A DNA stretch of 64,000 bases from PALSA-693 sp963702305 (GCA_963702305.1 CAVPBX010000001.1:1-64000), one strand, 5' to 3'. Positions 38,371 to 52,234 are shown, counted from the first letter of the stretch. Made by a program: numbers and translations. Notes: generated by a model not told the origin, from the letters alone.

Positions 38371-40729
38371 ACCCGGCCCGGGCCCGATCGGCAACAGCGG
38401 ACGGGGGCCGTCCGGCGGCCTTGGGCCAGTGCTCGACGTGCCAGCCCCGCTTGCGGGCGATGGCGGCCAGCTTGGTCTCCGGGTTGACCGCCACCGGATG
38501 GCCGGCCGCCTCCAGCATGGGCAGGTCGCTGGCCGAGTCGGCGTAGGCCACGCTCTGCTGCGAGATCGAGATCTGCGCCTGGGCGTAGTCGGCCATGATC
38601 AGGGCCCGAGCCTCGCCGGTCGGCGGGCGCTTCGAGGAGCTCGCCGGTGAAGCGGCCCCTCTTTGCCCCGAGGCGAGGCGCAGACCACCTCGTCGAACAG
38701 CGGGCCGCAACGGCTCGATCACCACGTCCAGGGCGCCGGTGATCAGCAGGGTCCGATGGCCCAGCGGCCCGGTGCTCGCGGACCCGGCGGATGCCGGCGG
38801 GGAAGGACTTGGTGAGGACCAGGTCGCTGAAGAGCTCCCAGCCGTCGTGGCGCAGCTGCTCGACCGGCGCGCCTTCGTAGCGGCGGTAGAAGTAGCGCAG
38901 GAAGTCGCCCCGGTCGACGCGGTCCAGGGCCAGCAACCGGGGCGCCTCCCGCAGGGTGCGCAGGACGAAGCGGGCCCGGTCGGCGTCGTCCTGATGGCGG
39001 GTCGCCAGCCACGAGTAGGAGTCGACGACGTTGGAGGCGATGAGGGTGTTCTCCAGGTCGAACACGGCCAGCTGCCGCTCGGGAGCCAGGACGGCCCGCC
39101 GGCCCCGCTCCTCGCGGGTCAGCCCGGTCGACCCCTTGCCGCTGCGGCTGCGGGCGCCGGCCGGCGGCGCCGTGCGCACCCGGGCGTGGGCGACCACGGA
39201 CGGCAGGTAGACGTCGTGGCAGAAATGGGGCCAGTCGATGACGGCCGGGTCGAAGCAGAAGTCCCGCTGGTCGTCGGGTGGGAGTTGGGACAAGAGGTCG
39301 AGCAGGCGGTCGACCGAGAACACCGCTTCGGTCTCGGTGTAGGCGCCGTACAGCTCGACGTAGGAGAGGGCCCGCTCAGCTTCGTCCCGGCGTTCTTCGA
39401 GGCGGGCGCTCAGGTCGGCCTGGCGGCCCCGCAGCGGCAGCGACTGCAGGGCCTTCTCGGCCGCGCCCAGGGCCTGGGTGGCCTGGCGCAGCTGGCGCTG
39501 CACCCGGTTGCGGCCCGGGAAACGACCACTCCGGGCACGGTGATCGGCTGGTCCTGGCTGTCGGCGAGCGGGATGCTCGAGGAACCAGGCCCGGACCAGG
39601 TCGACCAGCTGGCGGTAGCGCAGCGGGTTGCGGGCGCCCGACGCGGCGTGGAAGACGTCGGGCTCGGCGAGCGGGCCCCGGGCGGCCACGGCCAGGATCG
39701 ACGGCCACGACCAGGTCGACCGGGATGACGTCGATGATGCCCTCGGGGACGCCGGGGAACTCCTTGAGCAGCCCCTTGGCGTAGGAGATGATCACCGGGT
39801 CGGCCATGCGGAAGCCCCGGATCCAGCCCGGGCTGCGGTTCGGCCAGGGCCGACTCGATGATCGACGGCCGCACGATGGTGACCGGCAGGTCGCCCCGGG
39901 TCTCGAGCAGCGCCCGCTCCCCGAGCGACTTGGTGTAGGCGTAGGCGTCCGGCCAGCCCAGGCCCTGGGCCCGCGCCTTGCCGAGCGTCGACCAGGCGGT
40001 CCTTGACCCAGTCCTCGCGGAGGCGTTCGGACTTGGCGGCCAGCAGGGGGGTGCCGGCCGCGCCCAGCTCGTGGCGGGCCTGGCGGTGGAAGCGGGCCAG
40101 CATCTTCGGGTCCCGGCTGTCGGCGTCGGCGTCGGCCCGGGCCCGCCGGGCCGCGTCCACCTCCGGCCGCCAGGCGACCTCGGTCGACCAGGGCGTGTCG
40201 GCCAGGGTGGCCTCCGGGGCCGGACCCCGGCGGCTGCCGGCGACGTAGGCGGTCGAGACCGCGATCAGGTGCGGTGGGGCTGGCGCGGCTGCCGGCGTGC
40301 AGACGGTTGAGGGTGGCCGGCCACCCGGACCGGGCCCAGCAGGTTGATCTCCACGGCCGCGTCGAGCGGCGAGTCGAAGCTCACCGCCGCGGCGGAGTGG
40401 ATCACCGTCGGGCAGGACGCCAGCAACGCCTCGCCGGCCGCGTCCAGGCCGAGCCCGTCGACGCCGACGTCGCCGGCCATGACCAGGACCCGGCGGTCCA
40501 TCTCGGCGTCGAACCCGGCGCCGAGCTGGCGCCGCAGCCGATCGAAGCAGTTGTTGCGGAGGATCTCGCGGCGCACCCGATCGGCGGCGCCACGCCGCCC
40601 GGGGCGCACCAACAGCGCCACCTCGCAGTCCGGGACGGCGCGCAGCAGGCGCTCGGTCAGGGCGGTGCCGAGGAACCCGGTCGCGCCGGTGATGGCGATG
40701 CGCCGCCCCCCGAGGGCGTCACGGAGCAT
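38367..40729 (-). pseudogene. Acyl-CoA reductase-type SDR fused to a HAD-IB phosphatase, frameshifted
   Basis: ATG 40727-40729 begins IAITGATGFLGTALTERLL, the NAD(P)-binding motif of extended SDR/male-sterility reductases, then VIHSAAAVSFDSPL, AVSTAYVAG, SPS-like YTKSLGERALLE region and IVRPSIIESAL. A C-terminal HAD-IB phosphatase follows (VFDLENTLIASNVVDSYSWL; then VAYADSASDLPMLEAAGHPV). Many shifts break it, e.g. near 39569, 39699 and 40318. The stop TGA at 38367-38369 overlaps the next ATG. The reductase half would make a fatty aldehyde or alcohol from an acyl-CoA; the phosphatase half may act on a phospholipid product. About 785 residues when repaired. Confidence 0.75.
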
Positions 40730-40739
40730 TGTGATTGTC

Positions 40740-40751
40740 TACCATCTGGTA
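40740..40751. promoter_or_regulatory. Probable TetR operator
   Basis: TACCA-TC-TGGTA (40740-40751) is a short inverted repeat in the 23-bp gap between the divergent reductase-HAD gene (ATG 40729) and the TetR gene (GTG 40753). Its position would let the TetR protein cover both starts. Confidence 0.5.
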
Positions 40752-40752
40752 A

Positions 40753-41362
40753 GTGGTCACCGCCAGCACCACGGGACCGGATCGTGGATGCCGCCCTCAC
40801 GGCCTTCGGCACCCGGGGGTACGAGACGACCTCCCTGGACGCCCTGGCCGGCGACCTCGGCGTCCGCAAGCAGACGATCCTGTACCACTTCGCGTCCAAG
40901 GAGGGCGTGCTCGACGCGGTCATCGACGAGGCCGGCGCCGAGCTGATCGCGGTACTGGAGAAGGCCGTCGGCGGCACCGGTGAGGGGTGGTCGCGGGTGG
41001 ACGCGGTGGTGCGGTCGGTCTTCCGCCTGGCCGGGCGGCGCCCGGAGCTGCTGGGGCTGCTGCGCGAGGTCAGCCGGCTGGGCCCGCCGTCCGCCACCCG
41101 GTTCCGGGAGATGCTCGGTCCGTTTATCGAGCGGGCCACGGCCTTCCTGGAGGAGGGCATGGAGGAAGGAGAATTCCGGGGCCAGGACGCCCGGTTGTTG
41201 CTGCTGGCCGCCTACTCCACCGTCATCGGCGTCGCCACCGAGGTCGAAGTGCTGCGCGCCCTCGGGATGGAGCCCACGGCCCGGTCGCTGGTGCGGCGGC
41301 GGGCGGAGCTGCTGGCTTTCTTGCAGTCCGCGTTGCTGCCAGGTGGTCTGGCCCGGGCGTGA
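40753..41362 (+). pseudogene. TetR-family transcriptional regulator, frameshifted near its start
   Basis: GTG 40753 opens VVTAST; the helix-turn-helix lies in another frame (DRIVDAALTAFGTRGYETTS, LAGDLGVRKQTILYHF). Removing one base, for example C 40772, joins the two. The C-terminal ligand domain (about 60-200) runs intact to 41362 with SVFRLAGRRPELLGLLREV and RSLVRRRAELLAFLQSALL. Typical TetR length, about 202 residues. It is divergent from the lipid cluster, 23 bases away, so it very likely represses that cluster in response to a lipid or acyl-CoA; this is an inference from position. Confidence 0.8.
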
Positions 41363-41377
41363 GCTTCACCACCCGGG

Positions 41378-42091
41378 TCAACGGCGCCGGGCTTTGCCCT
41401 TCGGTGGGGTGTAGCGGCGGTTTTTGGTCGGCCCCGTCGGGATGGCGGCCGCCCGACGAGACTGTCGCGGTGGCCGCCGCCCCCCGGCCGAGGACCGCCG
41501 CGTCGCGGGTCCTGCACCCGCAGCCGAGGATCCGCCGCGCTTGGCGGCCCGGCCCCGGGTCAACGCCGCTTTCCGCTGGCGTTGGGTGAGGACGAAGGCG
41601 TAGACGACCGGCAGCACCAGAGCGAACAGGTGCGGTAGGGACAGGGAGTTCGGGACTTTGGGGAGGGTGGCGAAGAAGGCCGCCACGATGGCGGCGAACG
41701 GGACGATCAGCCGATGGTGGGTGCGGATCACCCCGGCCAAGGCGATCGAGGCGACCAGCCCGACGACGGCGATACTGGTCGAGGGATGCTTGGGCGCCCC
41801 CTTGCCGTGGGTGACCACCAGGTTGAGGATCGACACCGCCACCAGCTCAAGCGCCACCACGTAGCCGTACATGGCCTCGCTGCCGCGCATGGCCGACGGC
41901 GCGAGCGAGAGGTCGTCCGGCTCCGGCTCTTTGGGGGCGGGGCGGGATAGCCACGAGCGGCGCCGGGCCGGCACAGGACTGTCCTCGGCCGCGAAGTCGC
42001 CGTCGTCGGCGTACGCGTCGGCCTCGGCGTCGGTGTCGCCGTCTCCCTCGGGCCTGCCGTCGGAGTCGTCGGGGCGGGCCCGTCGAAACAT
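41378..42091 (-). CDS. Integral membrane protein
   Basis: 237 residues. An acidic N-terminal tail of about 70 residues (many Asp/Glu, DDGDFAAEDSPVP) precedes four membrane helices (VVALELVAVSILNLVV, SIAVVGLVASIALAGVI, LIVPFAAIVAAFFATLP, LFALVLPVVYAFVL) and a very basic C-terminus rich in Arg and Pro ending KGKARRR. It starts at ATG 42089-42091, two bases after the stop of the neighbouring acidic protein, so the two are a unit. It converges with the TetR gene. Function unknown. Confidence 0.7.
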   Translation of the reverse strand: MFRRARPDDSDGRPEGDGDTDAEADAYADDGDFAAEDSPVPARRRSWLSRPAPKEPEPDDLSLAPSAMRGSEAMYGYVVALELVAVSILNLVVTHGKGAPKHPSTSIAVVGLVASIALAGVIRTHHRLIVPFAAIVAAFFATLPKVPNSLSLPHLFALVLPVVYAFVLTQRQRKAALTRGRAAKRGGSSAAGAGPATRRSSAGGRRPPRQSRRAAAIPTGPTKNRRYTPPKGKARRR

Positions 42092-42092
42092 C

Positions 42093-42554
42093 TCAGTGGT
42101 CCTCGGGCTGGCCCGCGCCAGACGGGTCGGCCGTGGCCGCGCGGTCGCGGGCGTCGTCGTCGGAGCGCTCGACCCCTGACCCTTTGGCCTTGCGGCCCAG
42201 CAACCAGGGTCGGATGCTCACCACGCTGTGCCTCGGCCGGCCGTGCTGGACATCCGCCTCGACCGGTAGGTCCTTCGGCGGATCGCCGGAGGTCTGCATC
42301 ACGATCGCCGGCTGCTCGCGCTCCTTCTCGAAGGCCTGCTGCAGCCCGAGCGCGAATCCGGTCAGTACCGCGCCGGTGGCGCTGCGCTTCCGCCACGCTT
42401 CCAGCTTCGGAGGCAGGGCCGTGTGCGGAGCGCCGTCCTCGGCGCCATCGATTTCCGTCTCGTCGCCGGTGTCCGTGTCGACGTCCGGCTCAGCCTCGTG
42501 GCGCGATTCGTCGGCCGCGGGTCCGGGTGACGGCGCGTCGGAGTCGGAAGCCAC
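42093..42554 (-). CDS. Acidic hypothetical protein
   Basis: About 153 residues. The first 50 residues are strongly acidic (ADESRHEAEPDVDTDTGDE) and probably disordered. A short conserved-looking middle follows (LEAWRKRSATGAVLTGFALG, FEKEREQPAIVMQTSGDPP) and then a charged tail. GTG 42552-42554 or TTG 42584 could be the start; neither has a well-spaced ribosome site. The stop lies one base from the ATG of the membrane protein gene. No family recognised; both genes probably act together. Confidence 0.5.
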   Translation of the reverse strand: MASDSDAPSPGPAADESRHEAEPDVDTDTGDETEIDGAEDGAPHTALPPKLEAWRKRSATGAVLTGFALGLQQAFEKEREQPAIVMQTSGDPPKDLPVEADVQHGRPRHSVVSIRPWLLGRKAKGSGVERSDDDARDRAATADPSGAGQPEDH

Positions 42555-42619
42555 GCTCCCACGGTAGCGCCGGCACGGTTGCAACCATCATCGTGACGGA
42601 GGGCGTGCCGCGGCGGCGG

Positions 42620-42949
42620 TTACCCGGGACCGATCGCCCTCGTCTTGACGGCCGTGCCGTAGGCGCAGATCTCGGTCCAGTTGCCGCCCATCTCGGAGGT
42701 GTCGAAACGCATGGCCAGGATGGCGTCCGCCCCCTTGGCTTCGGCTTCCTGGACCATTCGCTCGGTGACCTCTACGCGGCTGGCCACCAGGTTCTTCGTC
42801 ATGCCCTTGAGCTCGCCGCCGGCGAGCGACTTGAACGAGGCGCCGAGCTGTGACCCCAGGTTGCGGCTCCGTACGGTCAGGCCGAACACCTCGCCGAGGA
42901 CTTCCGTCACCTCGTAGCCGGGCAGATCGTTCATGGTGGAGATGAGCAT
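42620..42949 (-). CDS. YbjQ/UPF0145 family protein
   Basis: 109 residues. ATG 42947-42949 with GGAGGG five bases upstream. It reads LPGYEVTEVLGEVFGLTVRS, then VEVTERMVQEAEAKGADAIL, the pattern of YbjQ (UPF0145, once called heavy-metal-binding domain) with the conserved GADAI..MRFDTSEM. The fold forms a pentamer; the function is unsettled. It stands alone between two minus-strand neighbours. A 7-bp tandem repeat and a palindromic element lie upstream of it. Confidence 0.9.
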   Translation of the reverse strand: MLISTMNDLPGYEVTEVLGEVFGLTVRSRNLGSQLGASFKSLAGGELKGMTKNLVASRVEVTERMVQEAEAKGADAILAMRFDTSEMGGNWTEICAYGTAVKTRAIGPG

Positions 42950-43031
42950 CGGACCCTCCAGTCCGGCGGCCGGCACCCCGCCGGTCGCCGCGACCCCCGA
43001 CCGTACACACCAGCGCGCCGCGCCTCTGCTG

Positions 43032-43064
43032 CCGGCGCCCGGCGCCCGGCGCCCGGCGCCCGGG
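43032..43064. repeat. 7-bp tandem repeat, GGCGCCC unit
   Basis: CCGGCGC-type units (period 7, about four copies) run from 43032 to 43064, ending CGGG. It is a simple GC tandem tract upstream of the YbjQ gene, prone to copy-number change. It may form hairpins because each unit is partly self-complementary. Confidence 0.7.
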
Positions 43065-43087
43065 TCCTGGTTGCGGTAGCAATGGGT

Positions 43088-43155
43088 TTCTTCGGTACAT
43101 CCTGACTCTTTGGCCCAAACGCGACACCTGATGTCGCGTACGTCCCGAAGAAGCC
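43088..43155. repeat. Palindromic intergenic element, copy 2
   Basis: Inner hairpin CGCGACA-CCTGA-TGTCGCG (43120-43138) and outer arms TTCTTCGG (43088-43095) and CCGAAGAA (43145-43152). GACTCTTTGG occurs at 43104-43113. TGTCGCG followed by ACGTCCCGAAGAA (with one changed base between) is shared with the copy at 34.4 kb. It lies between gltD and the YbjQ gene. Confidence 0.75.
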
Positions 43156-43217
43156 TCGAGCGCCGGGCGCCACCCGGCCTGCGCCGAAGTCCCCCGCCGG
43201 CCCGGCCCGCCGGCCCC

Positions 43218-44688
43218 TCACGCCTCCGGCAGCGGCGAGGGCAGCAGCGTCGACCCGGACAGGTACTCGTCCACCGCCGCGGCCGTCGAACGACCCTCGG
43301 CAATCGCCCACACGATCAGGCTTTGTCCCCGGCCGGCGTCGCCACACACGAACACCCCCGGCGCGTCGGTCTGGTACGAGGCCGACCGGGCGATGGTGCC
43401 GCGAGGTCCCAGCGACACCCCGAAGGCGGCAGCCACTTCCGCCTCCGGACCCGAGAAACCGAGGGCCAGCAACACCAGCTCGCAGGGCAGGTCGAAGTCG
43501 GTGCCGTCGATGGGGTCGAAGCGGGGCCGGCCGTCGACCATCGTCATCTCTACCTCGCACCCGCGCAGCGCCTTCACCTGCCCGGCCTCGTCGCCCACGA
43601 ACTCCAGGGTGTTGACGGAGAACACCCGCTCGCCCCCCTCCTCGTGAGCGGAGGACGTCCGGAACATCAACGGCCAGGTGGGCCACGGCGTCGACGGGTC
43701 CCGAACGTCGGGGGGCCGGGGCATGATCTCGAACTGGTGGACCGACCGGGCCCCCTGCCGGTGCACGGTGCCCAGGCAGTCGGCGCCGGTGTCGCCGCCG
43801 CCGATGATGATCACCCGCCGGCCGGCGGCGCTGATGGGCGTTGCCGCGGCCGGATCCGCCGCCGCCACGGCCCGGTTGGCGAGCGGTAGGAATTCCATGG
43901 CCTGGTGGATCCCGCCCAGGTCCCGCCCGGGCACCGCCAGGTCCCGCGCCACGGTGGCGCCCACCGCCAGGACCACCGCATCGTGAGCGGCCCGAATGTC
44001 GTCCGCCGCGCCCACGACGCCGGCGGCCCCCTCGACGCCGTCGGCTCCCACCGGCACCCCACAGACGAACGTCGTCCCCTCCGCTCGCATCTGGTCCAGG
44101 CGACGATCGAGGACGCGCTTCTCCATCTTGAACTCGGGGATGCCGTAGCGCAGCAGGCCGCCGGGCTGGTCATCCCGCTCGTAGACCGTGACCGTGTGGC
44201 CCGCCCGGGTCAGCTGCTGGGCGGCTGCCAGCCCCGCCGGTCCGGAGCCGATGACGGCGACCCGGCGACCGGTCTGCACCGACGGCGGCACCGGGGTGAC
44301 CCACCCCTCGTCCCAGGCCCGGTCGATGATCGACACCTCGACCTGCTTGATGGTGACGGGGTCGGCGTTGATGCCGAGCACGCAGGCGGTCTCGCAGGGC
44401 GCTGGGCACAGCCGGCCGGTGAATTCCGGGAAGTTGTTGGTGGCGTGGAGGCGCTCGATGGCGGCGCGCCACTGGTCCCGGTAGACCAGGTCGTTCCAGT
44501 CCGGGATGAGGTTGCCGAGCGGGCAGCCGTCGTTGCAGAAAGGGATGCCGCAATCCATGCACCGCGCCGCCTGGACTTGCAGGCGGCCCGCCGGAAAGGG
44601 CTCGTACACTTCGCGCCAGTCCCGCAGGCGGACGGGGACCGGCCGGCGCCCGGGCAGCTCCCGCCCCGCTTCGAGGAACCCGGTGGGC

Positions 44689-44696
<8 letters not shown>
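43218..44696 (-). CDS. gltD: Glutamate synthase small subunit
   Basis: 492 residues, normal for GltD. N-terminal Fe-S region (CMDCGIPFCNDGCPLGNLIP, then LCPAPCETACVLGIN) and FAD motif (VIGSGPAGLAAAQQL), a second Rossmann NAD(P)H site (IIGGGDTGADCLGTV), and the C-terminal FVCGDAGRGQSLIVWAI. It passes electrons from NAD(P)H to the large subunit for glutamate synthesis from glutamine and 2-oxoglutarate. Its start overlaps the gltB stop by eight bases, so the two are translated together. Complete and intact. Confidence 0.94.
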
Positions 44697-49246
<4,550 letters not shown>

Positions 49247-49393
49247 CCGCGTCCTTCCGGGGATCGGTGCAGTCTGTCCTCGCGCGAAGGGACGCCGCTG
49301 GCCCTTGCCGTAGTTGGTACAGGATAGGCGATGCTTGCCGGCCTCGCCGGGAATTCCTGATCCGGGCCGGCGGGCTAAGCTGCCGGACCTCGC

Positions 49394-49467
49394 GGGCGCT
49401 TAGCTCAGCTGGTTAGAGCGCAGCCTTCACACGGCTGAGGTCGGAGGTTCGAGTCCTCTAGCGCCCA
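49394..49467 (+). tRNA. tRNA-Val(CAC)
   Basis: 74 nt, no CCA encoded. Acceptor GGGCGCT/AGCGCCC; D-arm GCTC/GAGC; anticodon arm CAGCC-TTCACAC-GGCTG, anticodon CAC (GUG, valine); T-arm GGAGG-TTCGAGT-CCTCT. All stems pair perfectly. It lies in the divergent gap between gltB and the next plus-strand gene. Confidence 0.95.
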
Positions 49468-49536
49468 CCCGCAAGTTCGGCTCAGGTGCAGGTCACATGG
49501 CACTTTTAAGCTGAAGAACCCGCCAAAGGCCGCTCG

Positions 49537-50127
49537 ATGGGGCACGCTGCCATGAGCCATGACGACGCCGCGATCAACGCGATCCAGCAGTATGCGAGTG
49601 AACACCCTGACGTGGTCGTCGCCACGCGGGTTCAGCACGATCCACCAGCGACGATGGTGCTGATCGCCGGCGACGATCTCGACCGCCACGACGCGGCCCT
49701 CTATGCCCTTGTTCCGGAGCGCAAGCCGGAGATCCGGTCTGGCGCGGACAGTCGCGGACGCGTGATCCTTCGCAACGTGGGCGAGACGCGGCTGGACCTC
49801 GAGTCCGAGCAGCCCCTTTTGGCCGTCATCATCGATCCGGTGACCGGGCGCGAAGTCGGCGGCGGCAGCGGTTTCGTGGCGGGAACCGGCCTTCTGGTTC
49901 GCCTCAACCGGGGCCAGGAGCAGGCCGTGCTCTTGCTCCTCGGGACCGCCGGGTTGAGCCTTGACGTCGGCTACGCCGTCCCACCTGGCCACTACTTCGT
50001 GAAGGCGCGGCTCCCCGTCATCGAGCGCACCGAGCAGACGGTCACGCGACGCTTGGTGCCAGTCCCGATGGCACGCATCACGTGCTACCTCAATGACTCC
50101 TCGATCTGCCCTCCCGGGGGCTTCTGA
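49537..50127 (+). CDS. Hypothetical protein
   Basis: 196 residues (ATG 49537, or 49552 for a shorter form). A soluble beta-rich protein: DVVVATRVQHDPPATMVLIA, GRVILRNVGETRLDLESEQP, GSGFVAGTGLLVRLNRGQEQ and LDVGYAVPPGHYFVKARLPV. No known motif. The ending ICPPGGF is unusual. It follows tRNA-Val and is convergent with a membrane protein gene. I cannot assign a function. Confidence 0.55.
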   Translation: MGHAAMSHDDAAINAIQQYASEHPDVVVATRVQHDPPATMVLIAGDDLDRHDAALYALVPERKPEIRSGADSRGRVILRNVGETRLDLESEQPLLAVIIDPVTGREVGGGSGFVAGTGLLVRLNRGQEQAVLLLLGTAGLSLDVGYAVPPGHYFVKARLPVIERTEQTVTRRLVPVPMARITCYLNDSSICPPGGF

Positions 50128-50150
50128 GTCCGCGTCGCGTCTCGGTGGAG

Positions 50151-51062
50151 TCAATCGGGTGGCTCGGCCGGTAGGGCAGCTTGGTCATTGCCGGTAACAG
50201 TGGGGACCATGCGGAGAGAGGCGGCGTAGCCCAGGTGGTAGACGAGGATGCCGCCCGCAAACACCGAGAGGGCCAGGAACGTGATCAGGTTCCGGACGCC
50301 GTCCGCGTGACCTGAGGTTTCGTTCACGCCTGGGGCGATGGCCCGGAAGATGCTGTCGGCCGCCACCGGGACGAAGACCAGAAGCGACAGGGCTGCCAGG
50401 CCGGCCACGAGATACGCGTAGTTCAGCGGCAGGTTTCCTACTGGCGGCTCTCCGAGGCCGCGGTCGTCAACGAGTTGGCGGGCGCGCCGCCACGTCAGGC
50501 TGTAGCCAATTAGGGCGGCGATCCCGAACAGGGCCGCGGCAACCGCCACGGAGATGTAGTGGTTGGTGCCGCTAGGGACAGAAGACAGTGAGAGGTAGGA
50601 GCCGGCAACGCCGCTGGTGCCCGTCCCCAAGCCCTGCCCCGTCATGCCAGATATATCCGAGCAGGGGATACCGTTGGGGACCGGGACGGTCGGAATGGTG
50701 AACGGCCCGATGGTGGTGGCCGGTGCGCTGGTGGGTGAGGCTGCACTGGTGGTCGGGGTCGTGCTGGACGACGGCGTCGGTGTGCACGGGACCGGGTAGG
50801 CGCCGGACGGGAAGGGGCCGGTAGGGAAGCTCTGCGGTGTCGGCCCGACGAGTTCGCTGATCGCATGGATAGTGACGCCCGCAGTGCTCAGTCCAACAAC
50901 CAAGGTGACAAGGCTGAGACCGAAGAGGAAATAAGCGACCGGTCCGGTGCTCCTCGCGGCCCCGTTTCGGGCGGCAACCGCGGCGACTACCACGGTCACG
51001 ACCACCACGAGAATGAGCAAGCCGAGGACGGGTGCGAGAAACGATGATGTAACGAACGTCAA
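50151..51062 (-). CDS. Multi-spanning membrane protein, DUF5671-like
   Basis: 303 residues. TTG start at 51060-51062, chosen because GGGAGGGG lies about eight bases upstream. About five helices: FLAPVLGLLILVVVVTVVVAAV, YFLFGLSLVTLVVGLSTAGV, then after a Ser/Thr/Pro-rich external loop (about 85-160) ISVAVAAALFGIAALIGYSL, YLVAGLAALSLLVFVPV and ITFLALSVFAGGILVYHLGY. It resembles DUF5671 proteins only in layout. Function unknown. No operon partners. Confidence 0.65.
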   Translation of the reverse strand: MTFVTSSFLAPVLGLLILVVVVTVVVAAVAARNGAARSTGPVAYFLFGLSLVTLVVGLSTAGVTIHAISELVGPTPQSFPTGPFPSGAYPVPCTPTPSSSTTPTTSAASPTSAPATTIGPFTIPTVPVPNGIPCSDISGMTGQGLGTGTSGVAGSYLSLSSVPSGTNHYISVAVAAALFGIAALIGYSLTWRRARQLVDDRGLGEPPVGNLPLNYAYLVAGLAALSLLVFVPVAADSIFRAIAPGVNETSGHADGVRNLITFLALSVFAGGILVYHLGYAASLRMVPTVTGNDQAALPAEPPD

Positions 51063-51373
51063 GGAACCGCCCCTCCCGAGCCGTCAGGTCTGCCCTAACC
51101 GACGGTGGCCCGGTATTGCTAGCACATATCAGGAATCCAAGGCGGTGCCCACGAAGAACTGGATAAGTGCGAAAGCGGTCGACCCGCCGCTCAGTGCCGA
51201 CCAGGTATGCGATGTCCCGGCCGTCGCCGCTTCCGCTCGCCAGGCACCGCCGTGGTCGCGGCCACCGGCAACGACCCCTCGAGAATCGTCGCACCAGGCC
51301 CGGTACGGCCTACCCGTATTCAGGCCCGTCTATGTCCCCAAATCGCCTCGGAGCCAACCCGAACCTTCTGCTC
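51063..51373. other. Intergenic region
   Basis: Upstream region of the TTG-start membrane gene and downstream of the Trp-rich gene. Apart from the ribosome site I see no promoter, repeat or RNA gene with support. Confidence 0.4.
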
Positions 51374-52234
51374 CTAAGCGGACTTGAGGGTTCCAGTGAT
51401 GCCGTCGCTGACCCCCCACAGCGCGGCCAGAGCGGTATCGGCCGCGGCCTTGTCGCCTGGCTCGCTGCCATCGGCGCTGACCGACGATTTGTCGCGCGTC
51501 GCCGCCCATGTCTTGCTGTCGAGCTTGTACCAGCACGTAACGTCGAGCTCGGAGAGCGTCCGATCGTCAGTGGGCTTGCTGCCGGCCTTGACCAAATGCC
51601 AGTTGACGTGTGCAAAGTTTTCGAACGCCGGGGTCAGGACCAGCTCGCACTTGTCAGCAACATAAACGCCGGCCTTGGTTCCGCCGGCGAATGCGTACAC
51701 CACGTCCGTCTCGCGTTGAGCTCCGGTGCTACCTCCCACTACTTCAGGCGCATGGGTCCACCCGATCGGGAACCCTTTCTGGTTGCCGATGATGTTGCGC
51801 TGGTTGCTCGTCGACTCCCTTATACCTGTGGCCAGTTCGGTTATCAGGAACGTGGACTCGGCCTGGGTGTCGACGTCGATGGTGTTGAGGTCGGCTTCCT
51901 TGAAGGTTGGATCAGCAGCGTTGATTCCGCCCGCGCCGGCATTGTTGTCGTACCGCCAGGTGCCGGTTTCCGGGTTCACGGCGAACCATTGCCAGAAGGA
52001 CGCCTGGTTGCCGTTGGGCAGCGTCAACTGCCACGTCACGTGGGCAGTATCGGGCTGATCGGTGCGCACATGCAGGTGACATTCGTCGATGGTTGCCTGA
52101 TAGTCGCTCGGACCGATGGTCTTCCGGTTCAAGACGCTACCCGGGAACTTATAGAGGAGCATGGACCCATTCCAGTAACCCGCCGCCCCGTTGATCGAGT
52201 CTGGCACCCAGCACCAGCCAGCATTGATCGCCAT
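51374..52234 (-). CDS. Trp-rich hypothetical protein
   Basis: 286 residues with an excellent ribosome site (GGGAGGG, five bases before the ATG at 52232-52234). No signal peptide or membrane helix. Rich in Trp and Asn (GWCWVPDSINGAAGYWNGSM, WQLTLPNGNQASFWQWFAVN, NIIGNQKGFPIGWTH, VNWHLVKAGSKPTDD). The periodic Trp/Asn and Gly resemble carbohydrate-binding or lectin-like beta folds, but I recognise no family. The composition differs from neighbouring genes and it may be acquired. Confidence 0.6.
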   Translation of the reverse strand: MAINAGWCWVPDSINGAAGYWNGSMLLYKFPGSVLNRKTIGPSDYQATIDECHLHVRTDQPDTAHVTWQLTLPNGNQASFWQWFAVNPETGTWRYDNNAGAGGINAADPTFKEADLNTIDVDTQAESTFLITELATGIRESTSNQRNIIGNQKGFPIGWTHAPEVVGGSTGAQRETDVVYAFAGGTKAGVYVADKCELVLTPAFENFAHVNWHLVKAGSKPTDDRTLSELDVTCWYKLDSKTWAATRDKSSVSADGSEPGDKAAADTALAALWGVSDGITGTLKSA

